Shown: in pieces, positions 9,479-19,894 of the stretch
Position numbering within the stretch: position 1 is the stretch's first letter
Layout of the letters: every line of letters starts with the position of its first letter
The notes under the pieces: generated by a model
Told to the model about the DNA's origin: nothing
Databases searched by the model: none
Seen by the model: only the letters and a program-made list of their open reading frames with translations
Translations under genes and position numbers: made by a program
DNA from: Condylostoma magnum
Taxonomy: Eukaryota > Ciliophora > Heterotrichea > Heterotrichida > Condylostomatidae
Reading direction: 5' to 3'
DNA length: 24,569 nt
Assembly: GCA_920105805.1 (NCBI GenBank)
Contig: CAKKTI010000330.1
Span: forward strand, 1 to 24,569

Positions 9479-11056
9479 ATGCAATACGCGCTTGATACAA
9501 AACTCGAAAGATTTAAAAGCCGCAGCAAGGACTACTAACAACACATAAACTCCTCATAACTAAAATAAAGAAGAGAAGATTTCGTAGTATAATTACGCAA
9601 AAAGTAGCGATTAGATATGTTTGATTAGAACAGAAATAAAGTCTAGCAAAAGGAATATGAATAAACTAAGGAATTCGAATTGTCTTTAGTAGATGAGAAC
9701 TTAATGCCACTTTTATAGAATTTGGGTTAAATAAACATCCAGATTTTAATACAAAAGCTTATTGAAATGATTGATTGTATTGAAATATTCGAAATTTAAG
9801 CCAGCTACATTAGAACATTGAATAATCTGTTAGGATAAAACAAATTAGCCTTGTAGGAACTAACACGATCTTAACCTATAATAATTCTTCTTATAAGAAA
9901 CATCTGCAATGCAAATCAAAGAGTATCAAATTAGTCTCTAAGAATTTTAATCTAATATTTAAGAATTAACAACAAACTAGGTACAATTCTAATTGAAAAA
10001 GGAATAATAGAGCCATTGATAAAGAAACTAACCTCCTAATATCACAAATAAGTTATAAAATCTTCCTAATTGCTTATATAACTTATAAGTTGGAATAGTA
10101 ATCATTAAAAGTTTAACAACTCAGATATATTCAATATAGTTATCAGAAGAATTGATGATTAAAATAAAGCTGTTAAAATAGCTTTATTTGGAGTTTTGCA
10201 ACATATGGTTTAAAATAGAGACAATATGGTAAAATTGCATATAAATTAGCTCTTCTAGTGCTGCTTGAAGCATATTGATACTTAAGATAATGTAATACTA
10301 TCAGCAGTATATTGTATTCTATCCTAAATTACAAAACTGAGTAAATAATACAGCATATACATGTTTGAAAAGGCATTAATTCGATAAATTATACAAAATA
10401 TTTAATCTCAAAGCAACTCTATCAAGCAATTTGCTCAAAATATAATAGTTAACCTTACAATGCTTGAAGACAACTACACATAAATGATGCTTAATCAGGG
10501 AATTTTAAATATTCTAGAAAAATCACTGGTGTATGATGACACTCATCTTTAAAGAATAAGTTTATTTAATTTAAGCAATATTGCAGCCTCTTCGAGTTCC
10601 TTTATAAAAAATTAAATAATAGCTCACCCTATTATTCAGCTAGTTTTAGACTCAAATAGATTTTCTGATTTTGTTTTATAGTAAGAAAGAAGTCATGTCA
10701 TTGTAAATTTATTGAAAGATTTGTAGTATAAAGATATTTTAAAACTAGTATAATTAGGACTATTCCAGCATATTTCATGATCGCTTAGTTATTTAAGAAG
10801 TGTTGAAATTATATATAGATACTTGATTTCTGTATTGTATGTATTTGAAATTGAATTAAATAACCAGAGTCAACTAGGTTAATTTCCAATACAATTTGAC
10901 TAATTAAACGGGAAATACATACTAGAGTATTGAAGTCAAGATTAAAATCAAGAATTAGTAAATTTAAGTAGCAAAATACTTGAGTAATTTTACGATAATT
11001 ATCCAGAAAAATAAGATCTACTGCAACATCAACCATCTAGTTTTAGTTTTGCTTAA
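9479..11056 (+). CDS. Importin subunit alpha (karyopherin alpha)
   Basis: Adaptor that binds classical nuclear localisation signals and hands cargo to importin beta. The N-terminus carries an importin-beta-binding domain (about residues 9-55) with the basic motif R-R-E-D-F-V-V-Q-L-R-K-K. The rest is a run of armadillo-type helices, for example L-G-T-I-L-I-E-K-G-I-I-E-P-L near residue 165. The stop is ambiguous. TAA at 11012-11014 would give 511 aa. TAA at 11054-11056 gives 525 aa and a C-terminus S-S-F-S-F-A, resembling the Phe-rich ends (such as F-N-F) of other importin alphas, so I prefer it. TGA at 11069-11071 is a third option. All three lengths fit the family (about 500-540). One Trp (I-S-W-S-L) is TGA. 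It converges on the condensin gene, 57 bp apart. Confidence 0.88.
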
Positions 11057-11113
11057 TATACAATTTATTGATAGATTTATATTATTAAAGATTAAAGGAA
11101 TTAAACATTTTTA

Positions 11114-14100
11114 CTAACCTCTGCGCCTACGTCGCAGATTCTCTTCTTCCCCTTTCATTACCGAGTCAAATTCATCAATAAGCATTTTATTATCCGTTTT
11201 CCAATTCTTTCTTGCTTTGGTTGAGATTTCTTTAAAGTACTGTTATAACTAACCATCCTATACCACTCTATGCTGCCATACATACGAATTATCCAGCAGT
11301 TTCCTAATAGCCTTTTCATTAATAGTCAATATGCTAATACAAAATGCTAGATCAATGCACTAGCGTATTTCCATTCCCTCCATTTTCTAGCAAAGTTTCT
11401 CAATTAAGCTTTCTGTTTGCTTGTCCTTTTTAATGTATTAAAACATTTCGTTTACAATTAGCTTAAAATCAGTATGCTGCAGGTTTTCTTGGGTAATTAG
11501 TAATCCAACAGCATCGGGTATAATATTAAACACTCTGTCTCCATCTTTAGAGTTCATTTCATGTAGGAAAATTTTAATAAGATTGCTGACTTCATTATCC
11601 AATAAGGAAACAAGTAAATCAGCTGCTTATTGCTTAAGTTTTAGCATATCATTTAACACTAAATGTGTAATTACCATAACTGCCTTTTTTCTTACCTCTG
11701 GGCATTAGTCTTTTAGTCTCTTAAACAAAAACTTCGAATTAGGCTCAAATAGATTAGGATGTCTCATTATTAAATCTCCAATAATAACAATTCCATTAGC
11801 CCTCATAATAGAGCTGTCTTTATTCTACAGTAACTCCAGTAGCAAGTTCATATATTACTACGAAAACCTGTAACTTATACACATCAATTTCCCTAGAGTA
11901 ATCCCACATACTTTCTACAATTCAATGGACCCCTCTCTACTCTATAATATCCTACACACTTACTTAGCATAAAATCCAATTATTCCTTTATACGGAAGAT
12001 TGTTCACATGCTCTTGCAGCATATCTATTTACTAGTCAACCATCGCAGCTTTTCCCCCAGAGGCTAAATCAAGTTCCTCATCTTTATTTTCAATTGACAA
12101 CTCTTGCTTTTTATACTTATTCCCAGAATTCTCAGCCTAAGTAGCCGTTCTCAGTGCCACCTCTCCAGCTATAAACACAGCCCTTGCAACATCAATTTGC
12201 TTAGGATTCACACATGATATTTTTTAGGAAAACTTCTACAATAGAATATTGAAAAAAACACTTCCACCTTCAATAGTACTTGAAATCGTTCTAATGAGCT
12301 ACTCCGTAGCTCCGTACCAATCATCACCTTGATTTTCAAACAGTAATTATCCGGCCTGTGTCAGTATATGCTAAGTTTTATCACCCTAATTGCCCAGTCT
12401 CTCCAGTCCTAATAAAACCTCTCTGAAAATTCTGTGATTATAAGCCAATTGCAGTCCTCTATTAGCATATGAGTCATAGCGTCTTAGTAAGTAATCTTTA
12501 TTACCAAAGCACGCAGATCTAAGGAGAACAGCGCATGAGTAGGACTCCGTTCTTATAAATCTTTTAAACACAATTTTAAGCAGTCTGTCACTAGTCTGTC
12601 TTTCCTTTAATATATCAACAAACATGTCCTCAAAGGAAGTAAGCTCACCGGCTGTTAAATTATCAACTAAATTGACTAAATTCTCCACCATTTACTCCAA
12701 ATCATCTTAGAATGTCTACGGATCCAAGTACAAGGAATGAAAAACAGAAGTTACATGCTTTCTTACAGTCATTTCTTTATGCCATATCAAAGGAAGCATG
12801 GCTTTTATAGCATCTGGGGCAATTCCTCGTAATTAAAGTATATGCAAGCACTCCACAGCAGAGTTTATATCAGTAACACTTTAACTCCATAAAAACTCCT
12901 TAAGAAAAGCCGCAGATTGAGTCAGTAAGGTCACCATCTACTAATATCCTATCAAATAATCTAATTTCAACTGCTCCTTTGCCAACTCAGGCTCTGCATT
13001 ATCTCTTTCTACCTCCTATATCACCTCTTCCTACTCATTAATAATATTCGTGTAATACTAAATCTGCTGATTAGTCTTTTCAATCATTTCCGTCAAATTC
13101 TCCTAGTCTGTGATTTTGATAGAGCTTCCCAGATACTTATTACGCAGCGAGTAGCTTTGTATCAACTACATCGACTTTTTCCTCACATGCACCGCAGTAT
13201 CTGACAGTCTATCAACCGCCATGGCCAATGCAGGAATAAACTTACTCCTAGGCAAACGTTCCTAATTATTCAAATTAACAAAGATTTCAAGCACCTTGGC
13301 CCTGCAGTAGGACGACTTATCAATAATCCTTGACTCTAGCATCTCAAACAACTAATCCCTGTAGCTTGCAACTGACTCCTTCTCCGTATTTTCCTCCTAA
13401 TCCGCCCTGATCAAACTTTCCAGTAAATTTCCTATGGAAATTACAACAGAATTACGCAGGGCGTAGGACTCGCAGTCTAATATGCTGAGAATAATCGCTA
13501 AATTAGACAAGAACTCTTTAGTCAGTGTGCTTGACAGCAGTTCCAGGAATCTTCCAATGTTTCTAGAGCCGATATTCTCCTAGTTGAGATTTTCTAGGGC
13601 AGCATGGGCCACGTCTTACAGCAAATTCACTGCGAGCTCTGGAATACCTTTAACAGCTGCTGCCAGGGAGTCAACTGCGTTACTTTTGTCCTCGTACATT
13701 AGATTAAGAGCTCTTGCTCTCCACCCTTCCCACATTTCTTACTTAGACTCTTAGTAAAGTCACTCCGTGACTTTAGAAATTCCCTTAGAGTACCCCTTTC
13801 CTATCAAGAATAACACAAAGTTAGCATACCATTGTAGAAACTGCTGGGGAATAGTACCGGATCTCCAGGCCTATTATACCCCACTCTCTGTATCAATCAC
13901 TCTATACAAAGCGTTGATTGGTACATCTGCCTCTTTGTTTCCCCGATTGTCAAGTTTTTACTGCCTTTTCTACAAAGAGTGGATTAAAAGCATTACATAC
14001 ATTTGCATTGCTACCCTTCCCTCCTCTATTGTCACCTTTTTCTCACCTATTTAGTTCAGTAGTCCTTGAAGCCCGGCTGACAGAATCTGTATATAGTCGT

Positions 14101-14329
14101 TTTGGAAGTCCTGGGCTAGTTCTTGTATATGAGACGCTATGCTGTACATATGGTCGAAGACGTTGATTATCTCGTGGCAGGTTTCCTCGTTGAAAATTCT
14201 GGATTAAATTTCACTGAAGATTTCCTTTGGGTCGTATTCGTTCTTGTCTAGAACGCACTGCACCCACAGACGCTCATCTGAAGGGTATTCAGTGAGATCT
14301 TCAAACTTTTCTGGTAGGACAAAATACAT
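11114..14329 (-). CDS. Condensin complex subunit 1 (CAP-D2/Cnd1/Ycs4 type)
   Basis: HEAT-repeat subunit of condensin, which with SMC2/SMC4 compacts mitotic chromosomes. The 1071-aa frame is intact from the ATG at 14329 to TAG-TAA at 11116-11111. The diagnostic part is the conserved C-terminal region (about residues 770-950): G-F-Y-A-K-Q-V-C-R-I-L, then A-N-G-I-V-I-I-G-D-L-I-M-R-H-P-N-L, then V-R-K-K-A-V-M-V-I-T-H-L-V-L-N-D-M, the last two being hallmarks of Cnd1. The N-terminus and middle are HEAT-like helices, with an acidic Glu-rich linker near residue 430. It ends with a short Arg tract (R-R-R-R-R-G) right at the tandem stops. It is shorter than animal or yeast subunits (about 1200-1400 aa), mostly at the C-terminal tail. 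Trp at V-T-E-W-L is TGA. The start lies 91 bp after the channel gene stop. Confidence 0.92.
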
Positions 14330-14420
14330 TTTAAATTATTCCCGCGTAAAAGAGTTAAATTAGGTTTGAGTATGTTTTTTAAGTTTAGATAGGTTTTGTA
14401 TATAATAAAAGAGTATTTAT

Positions 14421-16427
14421 CTAAAGACGATTATTTAGTACACTTTTTAGCTGTCCTATGATTTAGTCTGATTTTAAATTGAGGTCCTTTATATCTCGTT
14501 GAAGGGTCTGAATTAATTCCATAGTCTGCTGTTTTACATACTCTTGCTCCGCAGGCACTTATTCCATTTGTTTGCCTGCTAGATTGTTTATGTTGTTTTC
14601 TTTAGAAAATTGCAGTTGTTTCATTAACTCGTTAATTTCTGACATTCCTTTACTGTTTCTTTGTTTTCTCTCATATGCAACTTTTTTAAGCTCGTTGTAA
14701 ATATTAGGGAAATCTTTCATTAATTTATTGAATTGGGATTGATTCAGCACATACATAATACAATCAGTTTCGCATATAACAGTGAATTACCTTGTATTAT
14801 GCTCGAAGATTTCAATTTCTCCAAAATAAGACCCTTTAATCATTGTCTTAAACACTAGCATATCTCTGCCATATATAAAGTTAACTCTTCCTTCTATAAG
14901 AAAATAAATATCTGTGGCTACCTCCCCCTTTTAATACACTCTTGATAACTCCTTGTAATGCTAATATATCATTTTGGGTATACACGCAATAACAAAAGCT
15001 TCTTACTAGCTGAGTAAAAAGGGTACATTCAATGCCGCATTTTAATTCATTGCTAATACTATATTGTACCTCAACTTCTTAGGCATTTAATACAAAAGCT
15101 CGTCTATATTACCCTTTTTCATCAACAAATAGTCACTTTACTTCTTACAATAACTCATCATTACTTTTCGTATATGTTCAGGCACTTCAGACTCCTCGCA
15201 AAATCTCTCCACTAGTTATTTATTAGCATTTATAATAGATTGCCTAGCATCCAATGACGTCAGTAAAGATGTAAGACTTCCCGACACAAATGAGTAAACC
15301 CCAATACCGAAAAGCATCCATACAATGCACAGTATTACTTCAGAGGTTGTTACTGGTGATATATCTCCAAATCCCACGGTGGTAAGTATAGTAAATGCTC
15401 AGTAAATTGAAACCAGATACAGCCTTTATTTACTAGAACCTTCAAAATTATACCGAATCACCCACGTATCAGGAGAAAACTCCTCCATTTTAGCCATTAA
15501 ATACCACATACATGCTGTGAAGTGTGCTAAGATTAATAGAATAAAGATAGTGCCAAATAGTCTAGATATACTGTCGTAGGTTTTTACAAGTTTTATAACA
15601 CGTTCCATGCTTTCATTGCTACTCATACGCTTTAAAATCTACAGCAACTTAGAAGCTCGAAACATTCTCATGAGCTTTGCCATTCGTAGAATACGGATAA
15701 ATGCATTCGGCTTTGTTTAACCTCCTCCTTCCTGATTATCACTTATAGCATGGAATGGGAAGACCGCAACTATGTCAATTAGCAACATTCCTCGTAGATA
15801 ATCTAAGAAGATCTGTTTTCTTGATACAATAATCTTGTCTTCTGATACTTTTATAGCTGTGTTGAGAGTTATCAGTATATCCAATGCAAAAAGCATGTCA
15901 ACAACCATTTCAAATATATACAGAGGAGACATAAAGGGAACTTCTTCAAAGGCAATGACCCAAGGCATTACTATAAAAATGTACAGGAGGAGTATCAGTA
16001 TTAGAATATCTCAGTACTTCTTGTAGTTAGAATCTGGGTCGAATAAGCATCCAAGTTCTACTATTTCCTTTTCCTCTACTTTCAGTTCCCTCACTTTTCC
16101 TTCTACTATATTAGCAATGTTGTACCTATAAGCATTGTTTACGTCATAAAGGTTAGAATTAGTTCCGTAGTCTACTACATTGCTTATCATTTTCTTTCAC
16201 AAAAAGATTCCTGCTAGTTTGCGCCTTGCTGACTAGAAAAAACGGACTACTTTATTGTTTTTTGTGGGAATTTCCAGATAATGTTGCATTCTTCGAGCTG
16301 TTAATCCCAGTTCATTGGAGTCTATTCTTTCTATTGTTGGAACTAGAGGATTTGTGGATATTGTTTCGTATTAAGCATAATCCTGAAATCCTGTTGGATT
16401 TCTAGAATGATTGTTTTTGTTTTCCAT
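14421..16427 (-). CDS. Cyclic-nucleotide-gated-type potassium channel (CNG/KCNH superfamily)
   Basis: Predicted 668-aa plasma or ciliary membrane channel. In order: hydrophilic N-terminus (1-130), S1 near 133-158 (ending V-M-P-W-V-I-A), S2/S3 (about 165-225), an S4-like segment with Arg/Lys every third or fourth residue (I-R-I-L-R-M-A-K-L-M-R-M-F-R, about 240-260), S5 (about 280-300), pore with selectivity filter T-T-V-G-F-G-D (about 349-355), S6, a C-linker and a cyclic-nucleotide-binding domain (about 480-580) with Y-F-G-E-I-E and N-T-R-Q-F-T, which keeps the cassette Arg. G-F-G-D predicts K+ selectivity. The pore-helix Trp in I-Y-W-A-F is TGA, as are Trp in L-W-K-K and K-Y-W-D. The tail has a coiled-coil. 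The stop is TAG at 14423-14421; no in-frame TGA occurs before the condensin ATG. The frame is continuous throughout. Confidence 0.92.
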
Positions 16428-16645
16428 TATTTATAGGAAATTTTATAGAGGTTGTATCAGTATGCTGGTTATTTGACGATATGTTAAGGAATAAAGATTT
16501 GGTTGTTAAGCAGAGAATTTTTAAAACTGATGTATTTGATGCAGTATAAGGTATTATTAGAATTAAGCATATCTACAACGAGTTTTAACCTTATATAGTA
16601 TAAAAGAAATAGAAAAAGTGCATTAATATTTCTATTAACTTATTA

Positions 16646-17689
16646 CTAAACTCCTAATACTTCTTCATTTAGAAAGCAATCACAAATTGGACATTTACCA
16701 ATAAACTCATCATTGATTAAAAGCTCTTAAGTGCAAGCATCACATAAGCACTCTTGCTGACATGTATAATCAAATTAATCACTGACCAAACTGCATCACT
16801 AACACTCTTTTAAATTGTTTTACTACTAGTTGATTTGTATTACAGGAGTAGCGATATGAGTAAGTTATTCACTTTAAATCAATATAGGAGGAGTTTATAT
16901 TTCTTAATTTAATTGTATATTATTCATTCATTTGGCTTCACTAGAGATTGAATCAAGAGCAGTATCTTATTATGCTGTATTTGATAGTTATTAGTGATAA
17001 TCATCTTAGTTTTCTTCTAGCTAACTTTTGTCGGTTTCCTTCACCTATACAATTTGTAAATCTTTATACTCATCATTTAAGGTTGTTTTTGGCTTTTTTA
17101 TTGCGGTTATTTTGTAATCATTTACAATTTTGTATGGTTCTAAATCTAACTTCTAAAATTAGCACATATTGCACCAAGTATTATAAAAGTATTTATTTGC
17201 ATTGTAATAATTTTACATTGTATCAATGCATTAGTTACATCTTTTGATATAATAAATTGGATAGTATGTAGATTAAATTCAAATACCAAAATTTTCAATA
17301 GATACTGTTAATAATTACTTATTGTAGCTCATAGTAAAATTCAAGGCCTCAATGCTTAGCTATAATACATAATACTATATTGAAAAACCTAAAGGAACAT
17401 AAGTTGAGTTGTAAATATAGAATTATTCTTGGTATTTTGTATAACGATAAAATTTATTACCTTCATTCAGTACTGTATTCTTTAGCAAGTTCATTAGATT
17501 AGATTCGTTTATCGACTACTCAAAGGGATCAAAACCATCTAGTTTTCCTAAGAATAAAGAGGCCTCTACTTTCTCCATTTGATAATCACTTAATTTTTAA
17601 CTGTTTTAATCCTATCAAAACACCTCTTTGAAAACTAGAGTTTCATTTAAATCTATATTTTTATCTTGACGGCATTATTTACAGCCCAT
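16646..17689 (-). CDS. MGC-starting zinc-finger protein: Sec23/24-type finger plus RING-like C-terminus
   Basis: Predicted 347-aa cytosolic, probably membrane-anchored protein. It begins M-G-C-K-Q-C, a plausible N-myristoylation site with palmitoylatable cysteines. At about residues 150-176 it has C-x2-C-x18-C-x2-C (R-C-N-Q-C ... W-C-N-M-C), the pattern of the Sec23/Sec24 zinc ribbon, without the rest of Sec23/24. A Gln-rich linker with T-P-P-I-L follows. The last 54 residues form a RING-like cluster (C296, C299, C310, C314, C316, C319, C333, C336, C338; end G-K-C-P-I-C-D-C). The His of a standard C3HC4 RING is replaced by Gln in C-Q-Q, so zinc binding may use the extra Cys, and ligase activity is uncertain. 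Four Trp are TGA (V-F-W-Q, G-I-W-I, A-K-W-M, C-Q-W-C). One frame of 348 codons runs from the ATG at 17689 to TAG-TAA-TAA at 16648-16640. Confidence 0.75.
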
Positions 17690-17997
17690 TTTATTATAAA
17701 TTAGGTTAATCAATATGATATTTTACAGTTTTAATTTGTGGTAATTGGCTGCCTATATAGCATCAATAGAATCTAAGCAATAGAATATTGAAGAAAGAAA
17801 CCTGATTAAACTAATAAAATTAAAGTAAACAAAGTAGATTATATAAATACTAAAATTCCTATTAGAAAACTATAGTTATACCATATTATGCATTCTAATA
17901 TGGCTGAAAATATCAACTAAGTTTCTTTTATTCAGCTTAGAGAAATAATTCCAATGGTATTATTCTATTTTTAAATAACTTATAATAATCAGACTTT
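17690..17997. promoter_or_regulatory. 308-bp divergent intergenic region
   Basis: AT-rich spacer between the zinc-finger gene (minus) and the WD40 gene (plus). An ATG near 17901 opens another frame that looks partly protein-like but does not connect to the WD40 frame, so it was not called. No motif is recognised. If the WD40 gene starts at 18268 instead of 17998, this spacer is about 578 bp. Confidence 0.35.
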
Positions 17998-19842
17998 ATG
18001 ACCTAAATATAATAACTTTAGAACAAATTCAGTGAAATTAAGTTGGTAAACAAAAGGAAGTTTCATAATAAGGCTTAAGTTATTGAGAAGCTGTTGAAAT
18101 TATCCAAAACTTCTAGATATAGAATCAACAATTATTATAGATTACATTTCAAGGAATATATGGCAAAAAGAGGAAAGAGTACTAAATGATTTTGTATTTA
18201 AATAATTGTTGAACCTTTTTTAAATATGCATTATATCTATGCTTTATTAATCTTCCAGATTCTCTATATGGATGCAAATTTGAAAATGTTTACATTAGTA
18301 AAACCAGTTGAAGATTATAATCTACCCAATTATATAAAAATGGATATTCAGCCCATCGTCGATGCTCTGATCTAAGGGGCTGATTTCATTCTAGTCTGTA
18401 ATATGTTCGAAAATCAGAGAGAATGGCCAGGTGAGAAAAAAGTCAGGAAGTGTTTGAAGGGATAGAGGCTGGCTGATACTACCTTCTAAACACTATAGAA
18501 TAATATCCAAAGCTATAGGCCATCTGAAATTCTATCAAAAACAGTACAAATTACAAAGTTATTCACACTCAAATCTCAAGGAATAATCAATCAATTTGTA
18601 TAGAATTTCATTAACTCTTATAGAATACAACCAGAGCATCTTGAGAAATTAGATCAACTTGTCAAATGTCTAAATTAAGGTATTTCAGTACTCCAACAAA
18701 TACATCAGTTAGGGGATATATAAATCGATAGCTATGGAGAGATATCATGGTAGCTTTAATTGATTGAGACTGATTCAGTAATATAGGTAAAGAAGCTATT
18801 TGAGTGGTTAATGAAAGCACATTAAAAGAATGATTATAGAGGAAGTTAAAAGGCAGGGGAATACATCAGATATCTAAAAAGGTAGCTAGAATTACAGAGA
18901 AAAGGATTCAACTAACCAAAGAAATTAATCAAATCAGGAATTATAGGAAGACATGATAATGAGGTATCATCAGTAGCTATTTCAAAGGATAATTTATTTG
19001 TAGTATCTGGATCATGGGATAATACTATTATGCTTTAGAACTTATAAGATGTATCCTAAAGCAAATTAATAGGAAGACATGATGATTAAGTATCATCAGT
19101 AGCTATTTCAAAGGATAATTCATTTGTAGTATCTGGATCTCTTGATAAGAATATTATGCTTTGGAACTTATAAGATGCATCCTAAAACAAATTAATAGGA
19201 AAACATGATTATTCGGTATAATCAGTAGCTATTTCAAAGGATAATTCATTTGTAGTATCTGGATCTAGGGATAAGACTATTATGCTTTGGAACTTATAAG
19301 ATGCATCCTAAAACAAATTAATAGGAAGACATGATGATTGGGTATTCTCAATAGCTATTTCAAACGATAATTCATTTGTAGTATCTGGATCTTTTGATAA
19401 TACTATTATGCTTTGGAACTTATAAGATGTATCCTAAAACAAATTAATAGGAAGACATGATAATTCGGTATCATCAGTAGCTATTTCAAAGGATAATTCA
19501 TTTGTAGTATCTGGATCTAGGGATAATACTATTATGCTTTGGAACTTATAAGATGCATCCTAAAACAAATTAATAGGAACACATGGTAATTGGGTATTCT
19601 CAGTAGCTATTTCAAATGATAATTCATTTGTAGTATCTGGATCTAGTGATAAGAATATTATGCTTTGGAACTTATAAGATGTATCCTAAAACAAATTAAT
19701 AGGAAGATATAATAATTCGGTATATTCAGTAGCTATTTCAAATGGTAATTCATTTGTAGTATCTGGAGAAGGTTGTGATCATTATTATGCTATAGGCAAT
19801 TATGAAGTAGCTTTATGGACTTTATAGCTTCCATTAGTTTAA
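17998..19842 (+). CDS. Seven-blade WD40-repeat protein
   Basis: Predicted 614-aa scaffold-type protein. The C-terminal half (about residues 316-609) is seven 42-residue WD40 repeats, enough for one closed beta-propeller. A unit reads I-G-R-H-D-x5-S-V-A-I-S-K-D-N-S-F-V-V-S-G-S, then D-x-T-I-M-L-W-N-L-Q-D. The His-Asp and Trp-Asn/Leu positions match the family, although the final W-D is W-N here. The units are nearly identical in DNA. Blade 1 has TAG (Gln) where others have TGG (Trp). The last blade diverges (G-E-G-C-D-H-Y-Y) before A-L-W-T-L. The N-terminal 315 residues are helical with no family recognised. The start at 17998 extends a protein-like frame; the ATG at 18268 (M-D-A-N-L-K-M-F) is a good alternative giving 524 aa. 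Stops TAA-TAA at 19840-19845 are chosen because the downstream ATG at 19895 is 49 bp away. Confidence 0.8.
18943..19824 (+). repeat. Seven tandem 126-bp WD40-coding repeats
   Basis: Exact 126-bp periodicity: units start at 18943, 19069, 19195, 19321, 19447, 19573 and 19699. Units 2-6 are almost identical in DNA, including silent positions, which points to recent amplification or gene conversion. Units 1 and 7 carry the most changes. Confidence 0.92.
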
Positions 19843-19894
19843 TAATTATTCTTGTCTCCTTAAAGTGTTTAAAATTCCATATAGTAAAAAAATA

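Noticed and set aside
13767-14166. Two overlapping plus-strand ORFs
   Set aside because: They are shadows of the condensin N-terminal region on the minus strand.
14880-15060. Apparent frameshift in the channel gene just before its cyclic-nucleotide-binding domain
   Set aside because: It came from a phase error on first reading. Recounting from the ATG at 16427 keeps one frame through V-Y-Q-K-G-E-V-A-T-D, and the gene length is an exact multiple of three.
16948-17247. Plus-strand 99-codon frame free of all three stops
   Set aside because: The minus strand here encodes the linker and first finger of the zinc-finger protein in a continuous 348-codon frame. The plus frame contains no Gln and no Trp codon, unlike real genes here.
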